Source of the DNA: DASPHG01 sp963849605
GTDB taxonomy: Bacteria > Actinomycetota > Thermoleophilia > Solirubrobacterales > Thermoleophilaceae
NCBI GenBank assembly: GCA_963849605.1
Contig: CAWKHX010000017.1
Coordinates: 398,971 to 462,970, forward strand
DNA: 64,000 nucleotides
Direction: 5' to 3'
Below the pieces are notes generated by a model. The model searched no databases, had not been told where the DNA came from, and was given only the letters and a program-made list of their open reading frames with translations. Position numbers and translations under genes: made by a program. This document shows positions 43,807 through 51,987 of this stretch, in pieces. Position 1 is the first letter of the stretch; every line of letters begins with the position of its first letter.

Positions 43807-45087
43807 ATGGCACACGGCGGGGTACAGCTCGGGCTGCGCGAGAATGCGCCGCAGTTCGCGCTGCTCGTCGTCCTCAACGCCTTCGTCGGCGCGATGGTCG
43901 GCCTCGAACGCTCGACGCTGCCGCTCGTCGGCGAGGAGGACTTCGATCTCACCTCCAGCGCAGCGGTGCTCTCGTTCATCGTCGCGTTCGGCGCCGCCAA
44001 AGCGGTCACGAACCTCGCCGCCGGCTCACTGGCGACGCGCGTCGGCCGCAGGCGACTACTGGTCATCGGCTGGCTGCTCGCGCTTCCCGTCCCCTTGCTT
44101 ATTTGGGTCGCGCCGGGCTGGGCCGTCGTCGTCGCCGCGAACGCTCTTCTCGGCGTGAACCAGGGCCTCGCCTGGTCCATGACCGTCGTGATGAAGATCG
44201 ACCTCGTCGGCCCCCGGCGGCGCGGGCTTGCGCTTGGCCTGAACGAGGCAGCGGGCTACGGCGGCGTCGCGATCGCCGCAGCGATCAGCGGCTGGCTCGC
44301 TGCCGACTTCGCGGCACGCGACGTTCTCGTCGCAGGCGCAGCGGCAGTCGCCGTCGCCGGCTTGCTTATTTCCGCGCTCTTCGTTCGCGACACGGGCGCG
44401 CACGTCGAGCTCGAACAGCATGAGTCGGGTGGCATGCCCGGGGAGGACGCGCCGCCGCTCCGCGAAGCGTTCGCGGCCGCCAGCTGGCGGCCCGGCCCCT
44501 TGCGCTCGTACTCGCAGGCCGGGCTCGTCAACAACCTCAACGACGCGCTGGCGTGGGGCCTCGTGCCGCTGTACCTCGCGGCGGATGGTGCAAGCGTGGA
44601 AGAGATCGGCCTCGTGGCGGGCGTCTACCCGGCGGTCTGGGGTGTCGCGCAAGTCGCGACGGGCGCCTGGTCGGATCGGGTCGGGCGCAGGCCGCTGATC
44701 ATCGGCGGGATGCTCACCCAGGGCGTCGCTTTATGCGTCCTCGCCGCCGGCGGGGGCGACGTCGCGACCGCGCTCTGCGCCGCAGTTTTGCTCGGGCTCG
44801 GAACCGCGCTCGTCTACCCGACCCTAATCGCGGCGATCTCGGACGAGGTCAGTCCCGTGGCACGTGCGTCCGTCGTCGGCGTCTACCGGTTCTGGCGAGA
44901 TTCCGGCTACGTCGCAGGCGCGTTGCTCGCCGGCGTGGTTGCGGACGAGCTCGGGTTCGAAGCGGCGATCGTGATCGTCGCCGCGCTGACCGCGCTGTCC
45001 GGCATCTGGGTCGCCGCCGAGGGATCACCGCCGCAATACTCCGCACATGACCGAGGCGAACGTCGAAGCGCTCCAGCGCGGGTATGA
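43807..45087 (+). CDS. MFS transporter
   Basis: 426 residues with twelve predicted membrane helices. MFS loop signature LATRVGRRRLLVIGWL after helix 2 and its counterpart WSDRVGRRPLIIGGML in the second half. The central cytoplasmic loop is about 35 residues. It begins 5 bp after the persulfide dioxygenase-like gene, so co-transcription is likely; export of a sulfur oxyanion such as sulfite is a reasonable guess from context only. Confidence 0.85.
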   Translation: MAHGGVQLGLRENAPQFALLVVLNAFVGAMVGLERSTLPLVGEEDFDLTSSAAVLSFIVAFGAAKAVTNLAAGSLATRVGRRRLLVIGWLLALPVPLLIWVAPGWAVVVAANALLGVNQGLAWSMTVVMKIDLVGPRRRGLALGLNEAAGYGGVAIAAAISGWLAADFAARDVLVAGAAAVAVAGLLISALFVRDTGAHVELEQHESGGMPGEDAPPLREAFAAASWRPGPLRSYSQAGLVNNLNDALAWGLVPLYLAADGASVEEIGLVAGVYPAVWGVAQVATGAWSDRVGRRPLIIGGMLTQGVALCVLAAGGGDVATALCAAVLLGLGTALVYPTLIAAISDEVSPVARASVVGVYRFWRDSGYVAGALLAGVVADELGFEAAIVIVAALTALSGIWVAAEGSPPQYSAHDRGERRSAPARV

Positions 45088-45427
45088 GGCGCTCAACCGT
45101 GGCGACCTCTCGGTCGTCCTGGAACTGCTCGACCCCGAGATCGAGTGGCACGAACCGGGCGACAGCCCGGAAGCCGGGACGCATCATGGACGCGACAGCT
45201 TCGAGCGCTTCTTCCGAAGCTGGCTCGACAGTTTCGACGGCTTCCGTGTCGTGCCGGAGGAGGTCGTCGAGCGCGGCGACAAACTGATCGCGGTCGTTCA
45301 CCAGAGCGGCCGTGGCCGCACGAGCGGAGTCGAAGTGGACGCGCGGCTCGCGCACGTCTGGACCGTCGAAGACGGCCGCGCCGTCCGATGGGAGGCCGTC
45401 GCGAGCCCGGACGAAGCGCTCGCCTAG
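45047..45427 (+). CDS. SnoaL-like (NTF2-fold) protein
   Basis: 126 residues from ATG 45047, overlapping the 3' end of the MFS gene by 41 bases. Typical SnoaL_2 pattern: NVEALQRGYEALNRGDLSVVLELLDPEIEWHEPGD, HHGRDSFERFF, VVERGDKLIAVVHQSGRG and HVWTVEDGRAVRWEA. A small ligand-binding or isomerase/cyclase fold; no catalytic assignment is possible. Tail-to-tail with a second SnoaL-like gene. Confidence 0.75.
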   Translation: MTEANVEALQRGYEALNRGDLSVVLELLDPEIEWHEPGDSPEAGTHHGRDSFERFFRSWLDSFDGFRVVPEEVVERGDKLIAVVHQSGRGRTSGVEVDARLAHVWTVEDGRAVRWEAVASPDEALA

Positions 45428-45437
45428 GGCGCTGGAG

Positions 45438-45833
45438 CTAGCCGGCCCGCGCCGCCGCGAGCGCCTCGGCCGGGTCGCGGTAGAAGGTGAGCGACATCGC
45501 TCGCCCTTGCTCGATCCGCCAGACCATCGCGCTTCGCCGGTCGAGCTCCATCCCGCTCGCGCGGGCCTTGCCGGTCGATCGCAGCAGGGCCACGACAACG
45601 CCGTCGTGCTCCTCCACCTCCGTCACCTCCCAGGTGAAGCTCTCCCACACGTCCATCACCTCGCCGTAGAAGGCTCGGATGCCGTCGTGCCCTTCATACA
45701 CCGCCGGGTTGAACACCCGGTCCGACATGTCGAGCCGGAAGTCCGGGTCGCAGAGCGTAATCAGGTCGTCGATCGCGCCCGCGCTCAGCGCCTCGTGGGC
45801 GCGGCGCACGGTTTCGACGTTCTCGCCGGGCAT
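45438..45833 (-). CDS. SnoaL-like (NTF2-fold) protein
   Basis: 131 residues. MPGENVETVRRAHEALSAGA, DLITLCDPDFRLDMSDRVFNPAVYEGHDGIRAF and VVVALLRSTGKARASG, ending with MVWRIEQGRAMSLTFYRD. It shares the phrase VFNPxVYEGxDG with the protein at 29980-30384, so the two are paralogues or one was copied into this accessory region. Divergent from the LuxR/TPR regulator. Confidence 0.72.
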   Translation of the reverse strand: MPGENVETVRRAHEALSAGAIDDLITLCDPDFRLDMSDRVFNPAVYEGHDGIRAFYGEVMDVWESFTWEVTEVEEHDGVVVALLRSTGKARASGMELDRRSAMVWRIEQGRAMSLTFYRDPAEALAAARAG

Positions 45834-45905
45834 AGGGCGACGCTAACCGCTACTCGCCGCGTTCGGTACTCCGCGGCACCCGCGCTGTGCGACTCTCCGG
45901 CATCG

Positions 45906-47540
45906 ATGGGTGTGCCTGAGTTCGTTCAGGACGGACAGGCCGCGCTGGCAGTCGCTGATTGGGCTCGCGCGCGTGAGTGTTTCGAGCTTGGGCTAGAGCA
46001 GGATGCGCAGCATCCCGAGGCGCTCGACGGGCTCGGCCGGGCGCTGCACTTTCAGGGCGAATACGGCCGCGCGATCGAGCTGACCGAGCGCGCGTTCGCG
46101 GCCTACCTTGATGCTGGCCGAGGGATCGAAGCCGCGGACCGGGCACGTTGGCTGGCGTTCTTGCACGGTGCTGTGAACGCGAACATGTCAGCCGCGGGCG
46201 GCTGGATGGCGCGCGCGGAGTCAGTGCTCGAGGGCGTCACGGAGTGCGCGGCGCATGGCTGGCTGCACCTCGACCGCGCGCCCTTCACCGAGGAGATCCG
46301 TGAGCGCGAGCAGCTCGCGGCGTCCGCACTCGCGATCGCGCGACGCTTCGGCGACATCGACCTCGAGTACGACGCGCTCGCGCTGCTCGGCGAGGCCTAT
46401 GTGGCCGAGGGACGGGTCGAGGAGGGCATGAAGCTGCTCGACCAGGCGATGGCCGCGGTGAGCAGCAATGAGGTCACCGGCATCGTCGCGGTCGGCGACG
46501 TCGTGTGCCGTCTGCTAAGCGCTTGCGAGATCGCGCTCGACCTCCGCCGCGCCGAAGAGTGGATGCAAGCCGCACCGGCGTTCGAGGCATGGAAGGACTG
46601 GATCTCACCGGTGTGCCGCAACCACTACGGCGGCATCCTCGTCGCCGCCGGGCGCTGGGCCGAGGCCGAGGCCGAGCTCGAGTCGGCGATCCGCACGTTC
46701 GAGCGCAGCTACAAGCTCATGCGGGAGGAGCCGCTCGTAAAGCTCGCCGACCTGCGTGTGCGCCAAGGGCGCTACGAGGAGGCGCGTCGACTCATCGACG
46801 GGCACGAGTCGCACCCGATCGCCCGTCGTGCGCTCGCCGTGATCGCACTCGGGCGCGGCGAGCTCGACCTCGCGGAGGACCTGGTTCACCTCTGCCTCGA
46901 GGGCGAGGGCAGTGCCGATCCGCGCTGCGCGCCCGTGATCGAGCTGCAAGTGCGAGTGCGCCTCGCGCGCAACAACCTCGCCGCGGCGACCGAGGCGCGC
47001 GATCGGCTAGTCGAGGTCGCGAGCACGAGCGACGACGAGCACGCGCGCGCTCACGCCGACCTCGCGAACGGTCTCGTCGCAGTGGCGCGCGGCGAGCCCG
47101 CGACGGCGTCGCTGCAGACGGCAGTACGCCGCTTCAGCGCGCTTGCGCTTCCGCTTGAAGCCGCCCGTGCTCAGTTGGGCCTGGCCCGCTCCCTCGTCAC
47201 CGGCACGCCGCGGGCGGCCGTCGCCGAGGCGCAGCTGGCCCTCCGCACCTTCGAGCGAATCGGTGCTCACCCCGACGCGGACGCTGCCGCCGCCCTCCTG
47301 CGGGATCTCGGCGCGGCGGGCCGCTCCCGGGTGCGCGGCACCGGCACGCTGACAGCGCGCGAGGCCGAGGTCCTTGCCCTCCTCGCCGAGGGCCGCACAA
47401 ACGCCGAGATCGCCGAGCGGCTCGTCATCAGCCGGCGCACAGCGGAGCACCACGTGGCGAACATCCTCTCCAAGCTCGACGTGCGCACCCGCGCCGAGGC
47501 GACCGCGTTCGCGCTCCAGGCACGCAGCGAAGACGGGTAG
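45906..47540 (+). CDS. LuxR-family regulator with TPR-like sensor region
   Basis: 544 residues from ATG 45906. Residues about 1-460 are helical repeats of TPR type (ALAVADWARARECFELGLEQ, AEAELESAIRTFERSYKLM, GRYEEARRLIDGHE, AVAEAQLALRTFERIG) with no P-loop. The C-terminal 65 residues are a LuxR/GerE helix-turn-helix: LTAREAEVLALLAEGRTNAEIAERLVIS and RTAEHHVANILSKLDVRTRAEA. Such TPR-LuxR proteins usually respond to an unknown ligand and control a neighbouring gene; the next gene is a SnoaL-like protein 80 bp downstream. Confidence 0.85.
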   Translation: MGVPEFVQDGQAALAVADWARARECFELGLEQDAQHPEALDGLGRALHFQGEYGRAIELTERAFAAYLDAGRGIEAADRARWLAFLHGAVNANMSAAGGWMARAESVLEGVTECAAHGWLHLDRAPFTEEIREREQLAASALAIARRFGDIDLEYDALALLGEAYVAEGRVEEGMKLLDQAMAAVSSNEVTGIVAVGDVVCRLLSACEIALDLRRAEEWMQAAPAFEAWKDWISPVCRNHYGGILVAAGRWAEAEAELESAIRTFERSYKLMREEPLVKLADLRVRQGRYEEARRLIDGHESHPIARRALAVIALGRGELDLAEDLVHLCLEGEGSADPRCAPVIELQVRVRLARNNLAAATEARDRLVEVASTSDDEHARAHADLANGLVAVARGEPATASLQTAVRRFSALALPLEAARAQLGLARSLVTGTPRAAVAEAQLALRTFERIGAHPDADAAAALLRDLGAAGRSRVRGTGTLTAREAEVLALLAEGRTNAEIAERLVISRRTAEHHVANILSKLDVRTRAEATAFALQARSEDG

Positions 47541-47547
47541 GTAAATA

Positions 47548-47559
47548 GGTAGTCCTACC
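47548..47559. promoter_or_regulatory. GGTAG-TC-CTACC palindrome upstream of SnoaL-like gene
   Basis: A perfect palindrome preceded by two further TAGGT half-sites (GTAGGTAAATAGGTAG), 62-73 bp before the ATG at 47621. A plausible binding site for the LuxR protein encoded just upstream. Confidence 0.45.
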
Positions 47560-47620
47560 GATGACGTCCGGCTCGCGCGCGGCGATCCTCCTCCCGTCAA
47601 CCCGACGAAGGAGGAACGTC

Positions 47621-48043
47621 ATGAGTACAGCCGGTCAGCAGAACGAGGACACAGTGCGCACCTGCCTGACGGAGGCGTCCCGCGGCAACTACGAGGTGTT
47701 CGACACCATCCTCACGCCGGACTACGTCGTGCATCCCGAGGAGGCGCGCGGCGCTGCCGGCCTGCAGGAGATGGTCGAGGGATACCGCGCCGCACTCAGC
47801 AGCATGCGCGTCGACATCGAGCAGCAGTTCTCCGCCGGCGATCGGGTGGCTACGGTCTCCACGATCCGCGGCGTCCACGAGGGCGACCTGATGGGCACGC
47901 CGCCGACCGGTCGCGAGGTCGCGTTCTCGATGATCACGATCAGCCGCTTCGAGGACGGCCGAATCGCGGAGGAATGGGAGATCGCCGACACGGTCGCCCT
48001 GCTCGCCCAGATCGGCGCGCTCCCAGAGCCGGCGCACAGCTGA
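47621..48043 (+). CDS. SnoaL-like ester-cyclase-type protein
   Basis: 140 residues from ATG 47621 with a strong Shine-Dalgarno (AAGGAGGAAC). NTF2-fold with the polyketide-cyclase-like pattern LTPDYVVHPEEARGAAGLQEMVEGYRAAL, VDIEQQFSAGDRVATVSTI, GVHEGDLMGTPPTGREV and EDGRIAEEWEIADT. The G-T-P-P-T-G phrase is frequent in SnoaL/ester-cyclase proteins. Probably the target gene of the LuxR/TPR regulator. Confidence 0.82.
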   Translation: MSTAGQQNEDTVRTCLTEASRGNYEVFDTILTPDYVVHPEEARGAAGLQEMVEGYRAALSSMRVDIEQQFSAGDRVATVSTIRGVHEGDLMGTPPTGREVAFSMITISRFEDGRIAEEWEIADTVALLAQIGALPEPAHS

Positions 48044-48077
48044 CGCGCCCGGTGCCGTAGAGGTCACCAACTCGAGA

Positions 48078-48107
48078 ACAGAAGCCCAGTAGTCGCTGGG
48101 CTTCTGT
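48078..48107. terminator. 12-bp perfect hairpin after the SnoaL-like gene
   Basis: Arms ACAGAAGCCCAG and CTGGGCTTCTGT with a 6-base loop, 35 bp past the stop codon. No T-run follows, but the stem is strong and placed where a terminator is expected. Confidence 0.6.
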
Positions 48108-48260
48108 GCTGGAGCGGCTCGGAGAGTCACAGGCCAATCGGACTACGCGGTCCGATAACAGCTGCGCTAACAAACACCGCGCCAAATGTGTCCAGAGCGT
48201 CCGCTGCCGCAGACGCACTTGGCTCTACAAAGCCCCGCGGAAGCCACGACACACCGCCAC

Positions 48261-48319
48261 CAAAGTTGAGGGCCTTGTGGCCTGTATGGGCCGTGGGAGT
48301 TCGAGTCTCCCTGGGCGCA
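48261..48319 (+). repeat. tRNA-Leu 3' fragment, att-like direct repeat 2
   Basis: 59 bp identical to positions 40591-40649 of the intact tRNA-Leu except one base (CAAAG for CAAGG). It starts at the anticodon stem and ends exactly at the tRNA 3' end. The 5' half of a tRNA is absent, so it is not a functional tRNA. Such a copy is what site-specific integration into a tRNA 3' end leaves behind. Confidence 0.9.
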
Positions 48320-48326
48320 TTAGAGA

Positions 48327-48349
48327 AGCCCCGCAAGGCGGGGCTTTTT
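48327..48349 (+). terminator. Intrinsic terminator behind the tRNA-Leu fragment
   Basis: AGCCCCGC-AAG-GCGGGGCT followed by TTTTC. It looks like the original terminator of the tRNA-Leu gene, displaced about 7.7 kb by the inserted segment; the intact tRNA has only a weak hairpin after it. Confidence 0.85.
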
Positions 48350-48443
48350 CGTTCCCTACTCCAGGGTCTCCCACGGGCGCGACGTGCAGCCAAGGCGATC
48401 AGGCTCGGTCCTGTCACCTGAAGTGAAAGTGAGAAGTCACGCG

Positions 48444-49121
48444 ATGAGCACGCTCGAAACGACGTACCCTGCCGCGACTCTCGCCGCCCAACCGACCGAG
48501 CGTGACGCCAGGGCCTTGCTCGGCCAGGTCATGGGATTCGTGGCCGTCACGGTTGCATTTGCGGCGCTCGGGGCCTACCTCGGCCGCGATCTGAGCGGCG
48601 CGACGGGTCTGGTGCTGTTCATCGGAGCGTTCGCACTCATCATCGGACTCAGTGTCGCGACGGCCCAAGGCCGCGAACAACTCGCGATCGGGTTCCTGTT
48701 CGGGTTGGGCCTCGTGCTCGGCCTCGCGGTTGCCCCAATCGTCGCCGACTACGCCGAGGCGGATTCGTCCGCTCTGTGGCAAGCGACCGGGGCGACGGCG
48801 GCATTCGTCGGCGGGCTCGGTGCGTACGGCTACGCGACGAAGCGCGATCTCTCGTCCTGGGGACGCACCCTGTTTTGGGCGCTGCTCGGTCTGATCGTTT
48901 TCGGGCTCGTGGCGATCTTCGTCTCGATTCCCGGCAGCAACGTCATCTACGCCGTCGTCGGTCTTGTGATCTTCGGCGGGTTCACGATCTACGACTTCAA
49001 CCGGCTCCGCCGCGCGGGTACCGATGGCGCAGTCGCGATCGCGGCGAGCATCTTCCTCGACATCTTCAATGTGTGGCTGCTCCTGCTCAGCCTGTTCGGT
49101 GGCGGCAGCAGCGAGCAGTGA
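48444..49121 (+). CDS. Bax inhibitor-1/YccA-family membrane protein
   Basis: 225 residues from ATG 48444. Seven membrane helices, with the BI-1/YccA C-terminal signature in GGFTIYDFNRL and AASIFLDIFNVWLLLLSLF, where the paired Asp residues form the pH sensor of the calcium-leak channel in characterised relatives. Bacterial members affect membrane proteostasis or ion leak; the role here is unknown. Followed at 11 bp by a small acidic protein gene. Confidence 0.85.
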   Translation: MSTLETTYPAATLAAQPTERDARALLGQVMGFVAVTVAFAALGAYLGRDLSGATGLVLFIGAFALIIGLSVATAQGREQLAIGFLFGLGLVLGLAVAPIVADYAEADSSALWQATGATAAFVGGLGAYGYATKRDLSSWGRTLFWALLGLIVFGLVAIFVSIPGSNVIYAVVGLVIFGGFTIYDFNRLRRAGTDGAVAIAASIFLDIFNVWLLLLSLFGGGSSEQ

Positions 49122-49132
49122 AAGAGATCTTC

Positions 49133-49360
49133 ATGAGCTTGTTTTCTGGTCGGCATCGCGAGGAGCGCAAACCCATCGACGAGGCTGGCGGCGGCGTCTC
49201 CGAAGGCTTCGAGCTGGCCGAGGCAGACCTGATCAAGCACGCCTCGCACGGCGACGACCGAGGCACCGCATCGATCTTCGGTCATGTCGGGCTCGAGGAG
49301 CCGGATATCAGCGACGCGGTGTACGGCGAGGCCGACGACGAGCTGCGCGACTGGAACTGA
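49133..49360 (+). CDS. Small acidic protein of unknown function
   Basis: 75 residues from ATG 49133. The basic start MSLFSGRHREERK leads into an acidic, Gly/Asp-rich body (EGFELAEADLIKHASHGDD, ISDAVYGEADDELRDWN). No fold or motif recognised. It lies between two membrane-protein genes on the same strand with gaps of 11 and 14 bp, so it is probably part of the same operon. Confidence 0.55.
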   Translation: MSLFSGRHREERKPIDEAGGGVSEGFELAEADLIKHASHGDDRGTASIFGHVGLEEPDISDAVYGEADDELRDWN

Positions 49361-49374
49361 CCAAGCAGGCCCAC

Positions 49375-50451
49375 ATGGCTGCCACAGTCCAAACCTCAGC
49401 GGACAACACCGCCATCCAGCCGTTCGCGGCCGTCGCGCTCCCTGACGAGTTCGAGCCGAAAAGACTCGGGAAGCGCACGCTGCAAATCGTCGCGGTCCTA
49501 GCGGTGGTCGGTCTCGTGCTGCTGCTCGCGCCGGGGCTGGGTGAGATCCGCGACATGCTGTCCCAGGCACAGCCGGAGTGGGTGGCGCTGGCCGTGGCAT
49601 TCGAGGCCCTGTCGTGCGTGTCCTACGTACTGATGTTCCGGCCCATCTTCTGCCAGAACCTGCCGTGGCGGACTAGCTGGGAGATCGGCTTGGCGGAGCT
49701 CGGCGCCGGGTCGATCGTGCCGGCGAGCGGGGCGGGGGGCCTCGCCCTCGGCGCGTGGATCCTGCGCGAGGGGGGCATGCCGGCGCAGCGGATTGCTAGC
49801 CGCTCGGTGGCGTTCTTCCTGATCAAGAGCTCGGTGAACTTCCTCGCTGTGGCGCTGCTTGGCACGGTCATGGCGCTGGGCCTGCTCGGACCCGACCTGT
49901 CGTTGTGGCTCACTGCCGTGCCGGCGGCGGGTGCCGTGCTCGTGATCGCCGCGGTGCTTGTGGTGCCGCGGCTGGGCGTCGGCGCCCCGGTCTCGAACGA
50001 GGCCGGGCGGACCCGCAAGGCGATCCACGAGGTCCGCAAGGCGCTCGTAGGCGGGGCGCGCGAGGCGACTCAGATGGTGCGTTCGCGAAACCTGCTCGTG
50101 ATCATTGGGGCACTCGGCTACTGGGCGTGGGACAACGCCGTTCTGTGGGCCGCGTTCCAGGCGTTCGAATTCTCGCCGCCGATCACGGTGATCCTCATGG
50201 GTTACCTGATCGGGCAGCTCGGCGGGCTGCTGCCGCTACCGGGCGGGCTCGGCGGGATCGACGGCGGTCTCGTTGCCACGCTGATCGTCTACGGGACGCC
50301 GGCCGCCGTCACCGTCGCTGCGGTGCTCGTCTACCGCGTGATTCTGTTCTGGCTGCCGCTGCTCGCGGGCGCCGTGGCATTCATCTCGCTGCGAAGGGGG
50401 TTGAACAGACCCGACCGGCCGGAACTCTGCGTCGTGCCGGAGGCGACCTAG
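49375..50451 (+). CDS. Flippase-like/LPG-synthase-TM-domain membrane protein
   Basis: 358 residues from ATG 49375. About eight membrane helices in the layout of the UPF0104/AglD/MprF transmembrane domain: ELGAGSIVPASGAGGLALGAWIL is the hallmark loop (P-x-G-x-G-x-x), then RSVAFFLIKSSVNFL and LLPLPGGLGGIDGGLVATLI near the C-terminus. Such domains translocate lipids or occur beside lipid and glycan synthesis genes. No synthase domain is attached. Tail-to-tail with the RraA-like gene, overlapping by 4 bases. Confidence 0.8.
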   Translation: MAATVQTSADNTAIQPFAAVALPDEFEPKRLGKRTLQIVAVLAVVGLVLLLAPGLGEIRDMLSQAQPEWVALAVAFEALSCVSYVLMFRPIFCQNLPWRTSWEIGLAELGAGSIVPASGAGGLALGAWILREGGMPAQRIASRSVAFFLIKSSVNFLAVALLGTVMALGLLGPDLSLWLTAVPAAGAVLVIAAVLVVPRLGVGAPVSNEAGRTRKAIHEVRKALVGGAREATQMVRSRNLLVIIGALGYWAWDNAVLWAAFQAFEFSPPITVILMGYLIGQLGGLLPLPGGLGGIDGGLVATLIVYGTPAAVTVAAVLVYRVILFWLPLLAGAVAFISLRRGLNRPDRPELCVVPEAT

Positions 50452-51116
50452 CGAACTCCGAGCCGCTCGCTCGCGATCCTCTCGCGTAACTCAGCGTCCT
50501 CTCGCTGCACGGCGCGTGCGCCCTCGATTACCCGCTCGATTTCGGCCGCCGGGATCACGGCCGCACCCGAGTCGTCGGCGAACACGTACCCACCCGGCAG
50601 CACACCGACGCCGCGCAGCACCACCGGCACGTTCGCCTGATGCGGAGTGACCAGGTCCCCTCCCCAGCGCGTAGCCTCGCCGGCGCAGTAGGCGGCGAAG
50701 TCGTACTCGCGGAGCTCGACGAAGTCGCGCAGCCTGCCGTCGGTGAGCACTCCGGCAAGCCCGTGGTCGTGGAGCCGCGCGAGCTTCGTCCCGCCGCCCA
50801 TCGATGCGTCTGTGTAGCCGTTGCTCGCCAGCACCAGGACCTTGCCGCCGGGCGAGTCGCCGACCGCCGAGTAGAAAAGCTCAGCGAGATTGTAGCGCTC
50901 GGGGTCGAGCGCCGCCGAGCAACTCGGAAAGTACGAGATCGTCACGGCCGGCCCGAACAGAACACGGCCGGGGGTCGGGGTAACCAGGTCGAGGATGTGG
51001 CAGCGGTGCCGGTGCAGGCGACCGACCGCGTCGACGATGTCGGCGCACCGGAGGCCCCCGGCTGCCTCGCGCAGCGCGGCCGGATCAAACTCGCGCGTTG
51101 CGGGCGTCGTAGCCAT
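50448..51116 (-). CDS. RraA-like / HMG-aldolase-superfamily protein
   Basis: 222 residues from ATG 51116 (MATTPATREF). The RraA fold is indicated by RCADIVDAVGRLHRHRC, FGPAVTISYFP, LVLASNGYTDASMGGGTKLA, GLAGVLTDGRLRDFVELREYDF and GVGVLPGGYVFADDSGAAVIP. The T-D-G-x-x-R-D segment holds the divalent-metal and oxyanion ligands of class II pyruvate aldolases in this superfamily. Substrate unknown; an aldolase/decarboxylase role is likelier than RNase E inhibition in this phylum. Last gene of the epoxide hydrolase-MarR-Csp-like operon. Confidence 0.78.
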   Translation of the reverse strand: MATTPATREFDPAALREAAGGLRCADIVDAVGRLHRHRCHILDLVTPTPGRVLFGPAVTISYFPSCSAALDPERYNLAELFYSAVGDSPGGKVLVLASNGYTDASMGGGTKLARLHDHGLAGVLTDGRLRDFVELREYDFAAYCAGEATRWGGDLVTPHQANVPVVLRGVGVLPGGYVFADDSGAAVIPAAEIERVIEGARAVQREDAELRERIASERLGVR

Positions 51117-51120
51117 GGGG

Positions 51121-51552
51121 CTATCGCGTGTGGCTGGAGATCGTGGCGAGAAGCTCTTGGCATACCTGCTCGCAGCGGCGGCAGGTACCGGCGCAGACGC
51201 GGCAATGCTCGTGGTGCTCGGCGTGCCGCTCGCACTCCTCGCCACAGGCGCGACAGGCCACTGCGCAGGCTTGGATCGCTGCGTGGAGGACGCCGACATC
51301 GGGAGCGGTCTGGCGGGTGAGGATGCGGCCCGCAGCGTCGCAGGCGTCAGCGCAATCGAGGTTCAGGCGAACGCAGCGGACCAACTCCTGGACGTCCTCC
51401 TCGCCGAGACAGGCGTCGGCACAGCTGGTGCAGGTGGCGGCACAATCGAAGCACGTGTCGATGCAGCGCAGGAGCGCGTCGCGATCGAGGCTCGGCGGCT
51501 TCGGATGCAGCTTGATGAGTTCTTGAACCGTCACTTCGTCTCCCTTCAGCAT
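51121..51552 (-). CDS. Cys-rich four-helix-bundle protein (Csp/DUF326 copper-storage-like)
   Basis: 143 residues from ATG 51552, overlapping the MarR stop (TGATG). It holds 18 Cys arranged as C-x2-C/C-x3-C pairs along four helices: CIDTCFDCAATCTSCADAC, CVRLNLDCADAC, CAVACRACGEEC and CRVCAGTCRRCEQVC, plus a His cluster (ERHAEHHEHC). The layout matches cytosolic Csp-type copper-storage proteins, which line the bundle with Cys to hold many Cu(I) ions. No signal peptide, so it is cytosolic. It sits in an operon with a MarR regulator. Confidence 0.82.
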   Translation of the reverse strand: MLKGDEVTVQELIKLHPKPPSLDRDALLRCIDTCFDCAATCTSCADACLGEEDVQELVRCVRLNLDCADACDAAGRILTRQTAPDVGVLHAAIQACAVACRACGEECERHAEHHEHCRVCAGTCRRCEQVCQELLATISSHTR

Positions 51553-51977
51553 CACCCGGTCATCCGGATGGCCTCGTCGAGCCATTCTCGCTCGGAGGTA
51601 TCGAGCCCGTCGACGTATGTCTGGATTCCCTCCCGGCGGGCGGCGTCGAAGACGGCGACTAGCTCTCGCCCGTCCTCGGTGAGCGAGTGTCGACGTAGCT
51701 CCTCGCGCACGTAGCCACGACTGCGTAGGCGGCTGACCGCCGGATACGCCGCCTGGAGCGAGAGCCCACTGATCCGGGCGAGATCCCTGACGCCGCTGGG
51801 GCCTTTTCTGGTGGTCAGCGCCAGGAGCAGACGTAGATCCTCGAATGACAGCGCGAGCTTCTCCGCCTGCATGCTTATCTCCGCCCAACCGACCAGGTCG
51901 ACGCAGCGCAGACGCGTTGCGAGCGCCTCAACGAGCGGTTCGGGCGAGGTTGGAAAACGACTGGTAGATGCATCCAC
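51552..51977 (-). CDS. MarR-family transcriptional regulator
   Basis: 141 residues from GTG 51977, with GAGGAG 6-7 bases upstream. Winged helix: LALSFEDLRLLLALTTRKGPSG, VRDLARISGLSLQAAYPAVSRLRSRGYV, HSLTEDGRELVAVFDAARREG. The flanking helices are short. It is encoded 10 bp behind the first epoxide hydrolase and overlaps the Csp-like gene, so it likely controls the whole array; no ligand-binding Cys is evident in the wing. Confidence 0.78.
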   Translation of the reverse strand: MDASTSRFPTSPEPLVEALATRLRCVDLVGWAEISMQAEKLALSFEDLRLLLALTTRKGPSGVRDLARISGLSLQAAYPAVSRLRSRGYVREELRRHSLTEDGRELVAVFDAARREGIQTYVDGLDTSEREWLDEAIRMTG

Positions 51978-51987
51978 TGTGAACTCC

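Noticed and set aside
48261..48319. Second functional tRNA-Leu
   Set aside because: Only the part from the anticodon stem to the 3' end is present; acceptor and D-arm 5' strands are absent.
48127..48417. Minus-strand frame ending in an Ala-rich stretch near the second tRNA-Leu fragment, possible integrase 3' remnant
   Set aside because: No catalytic Arg/His/Tyr block of a tyrosine recombinase is visible, and most of the frame is antisense to the tRNA fragment.
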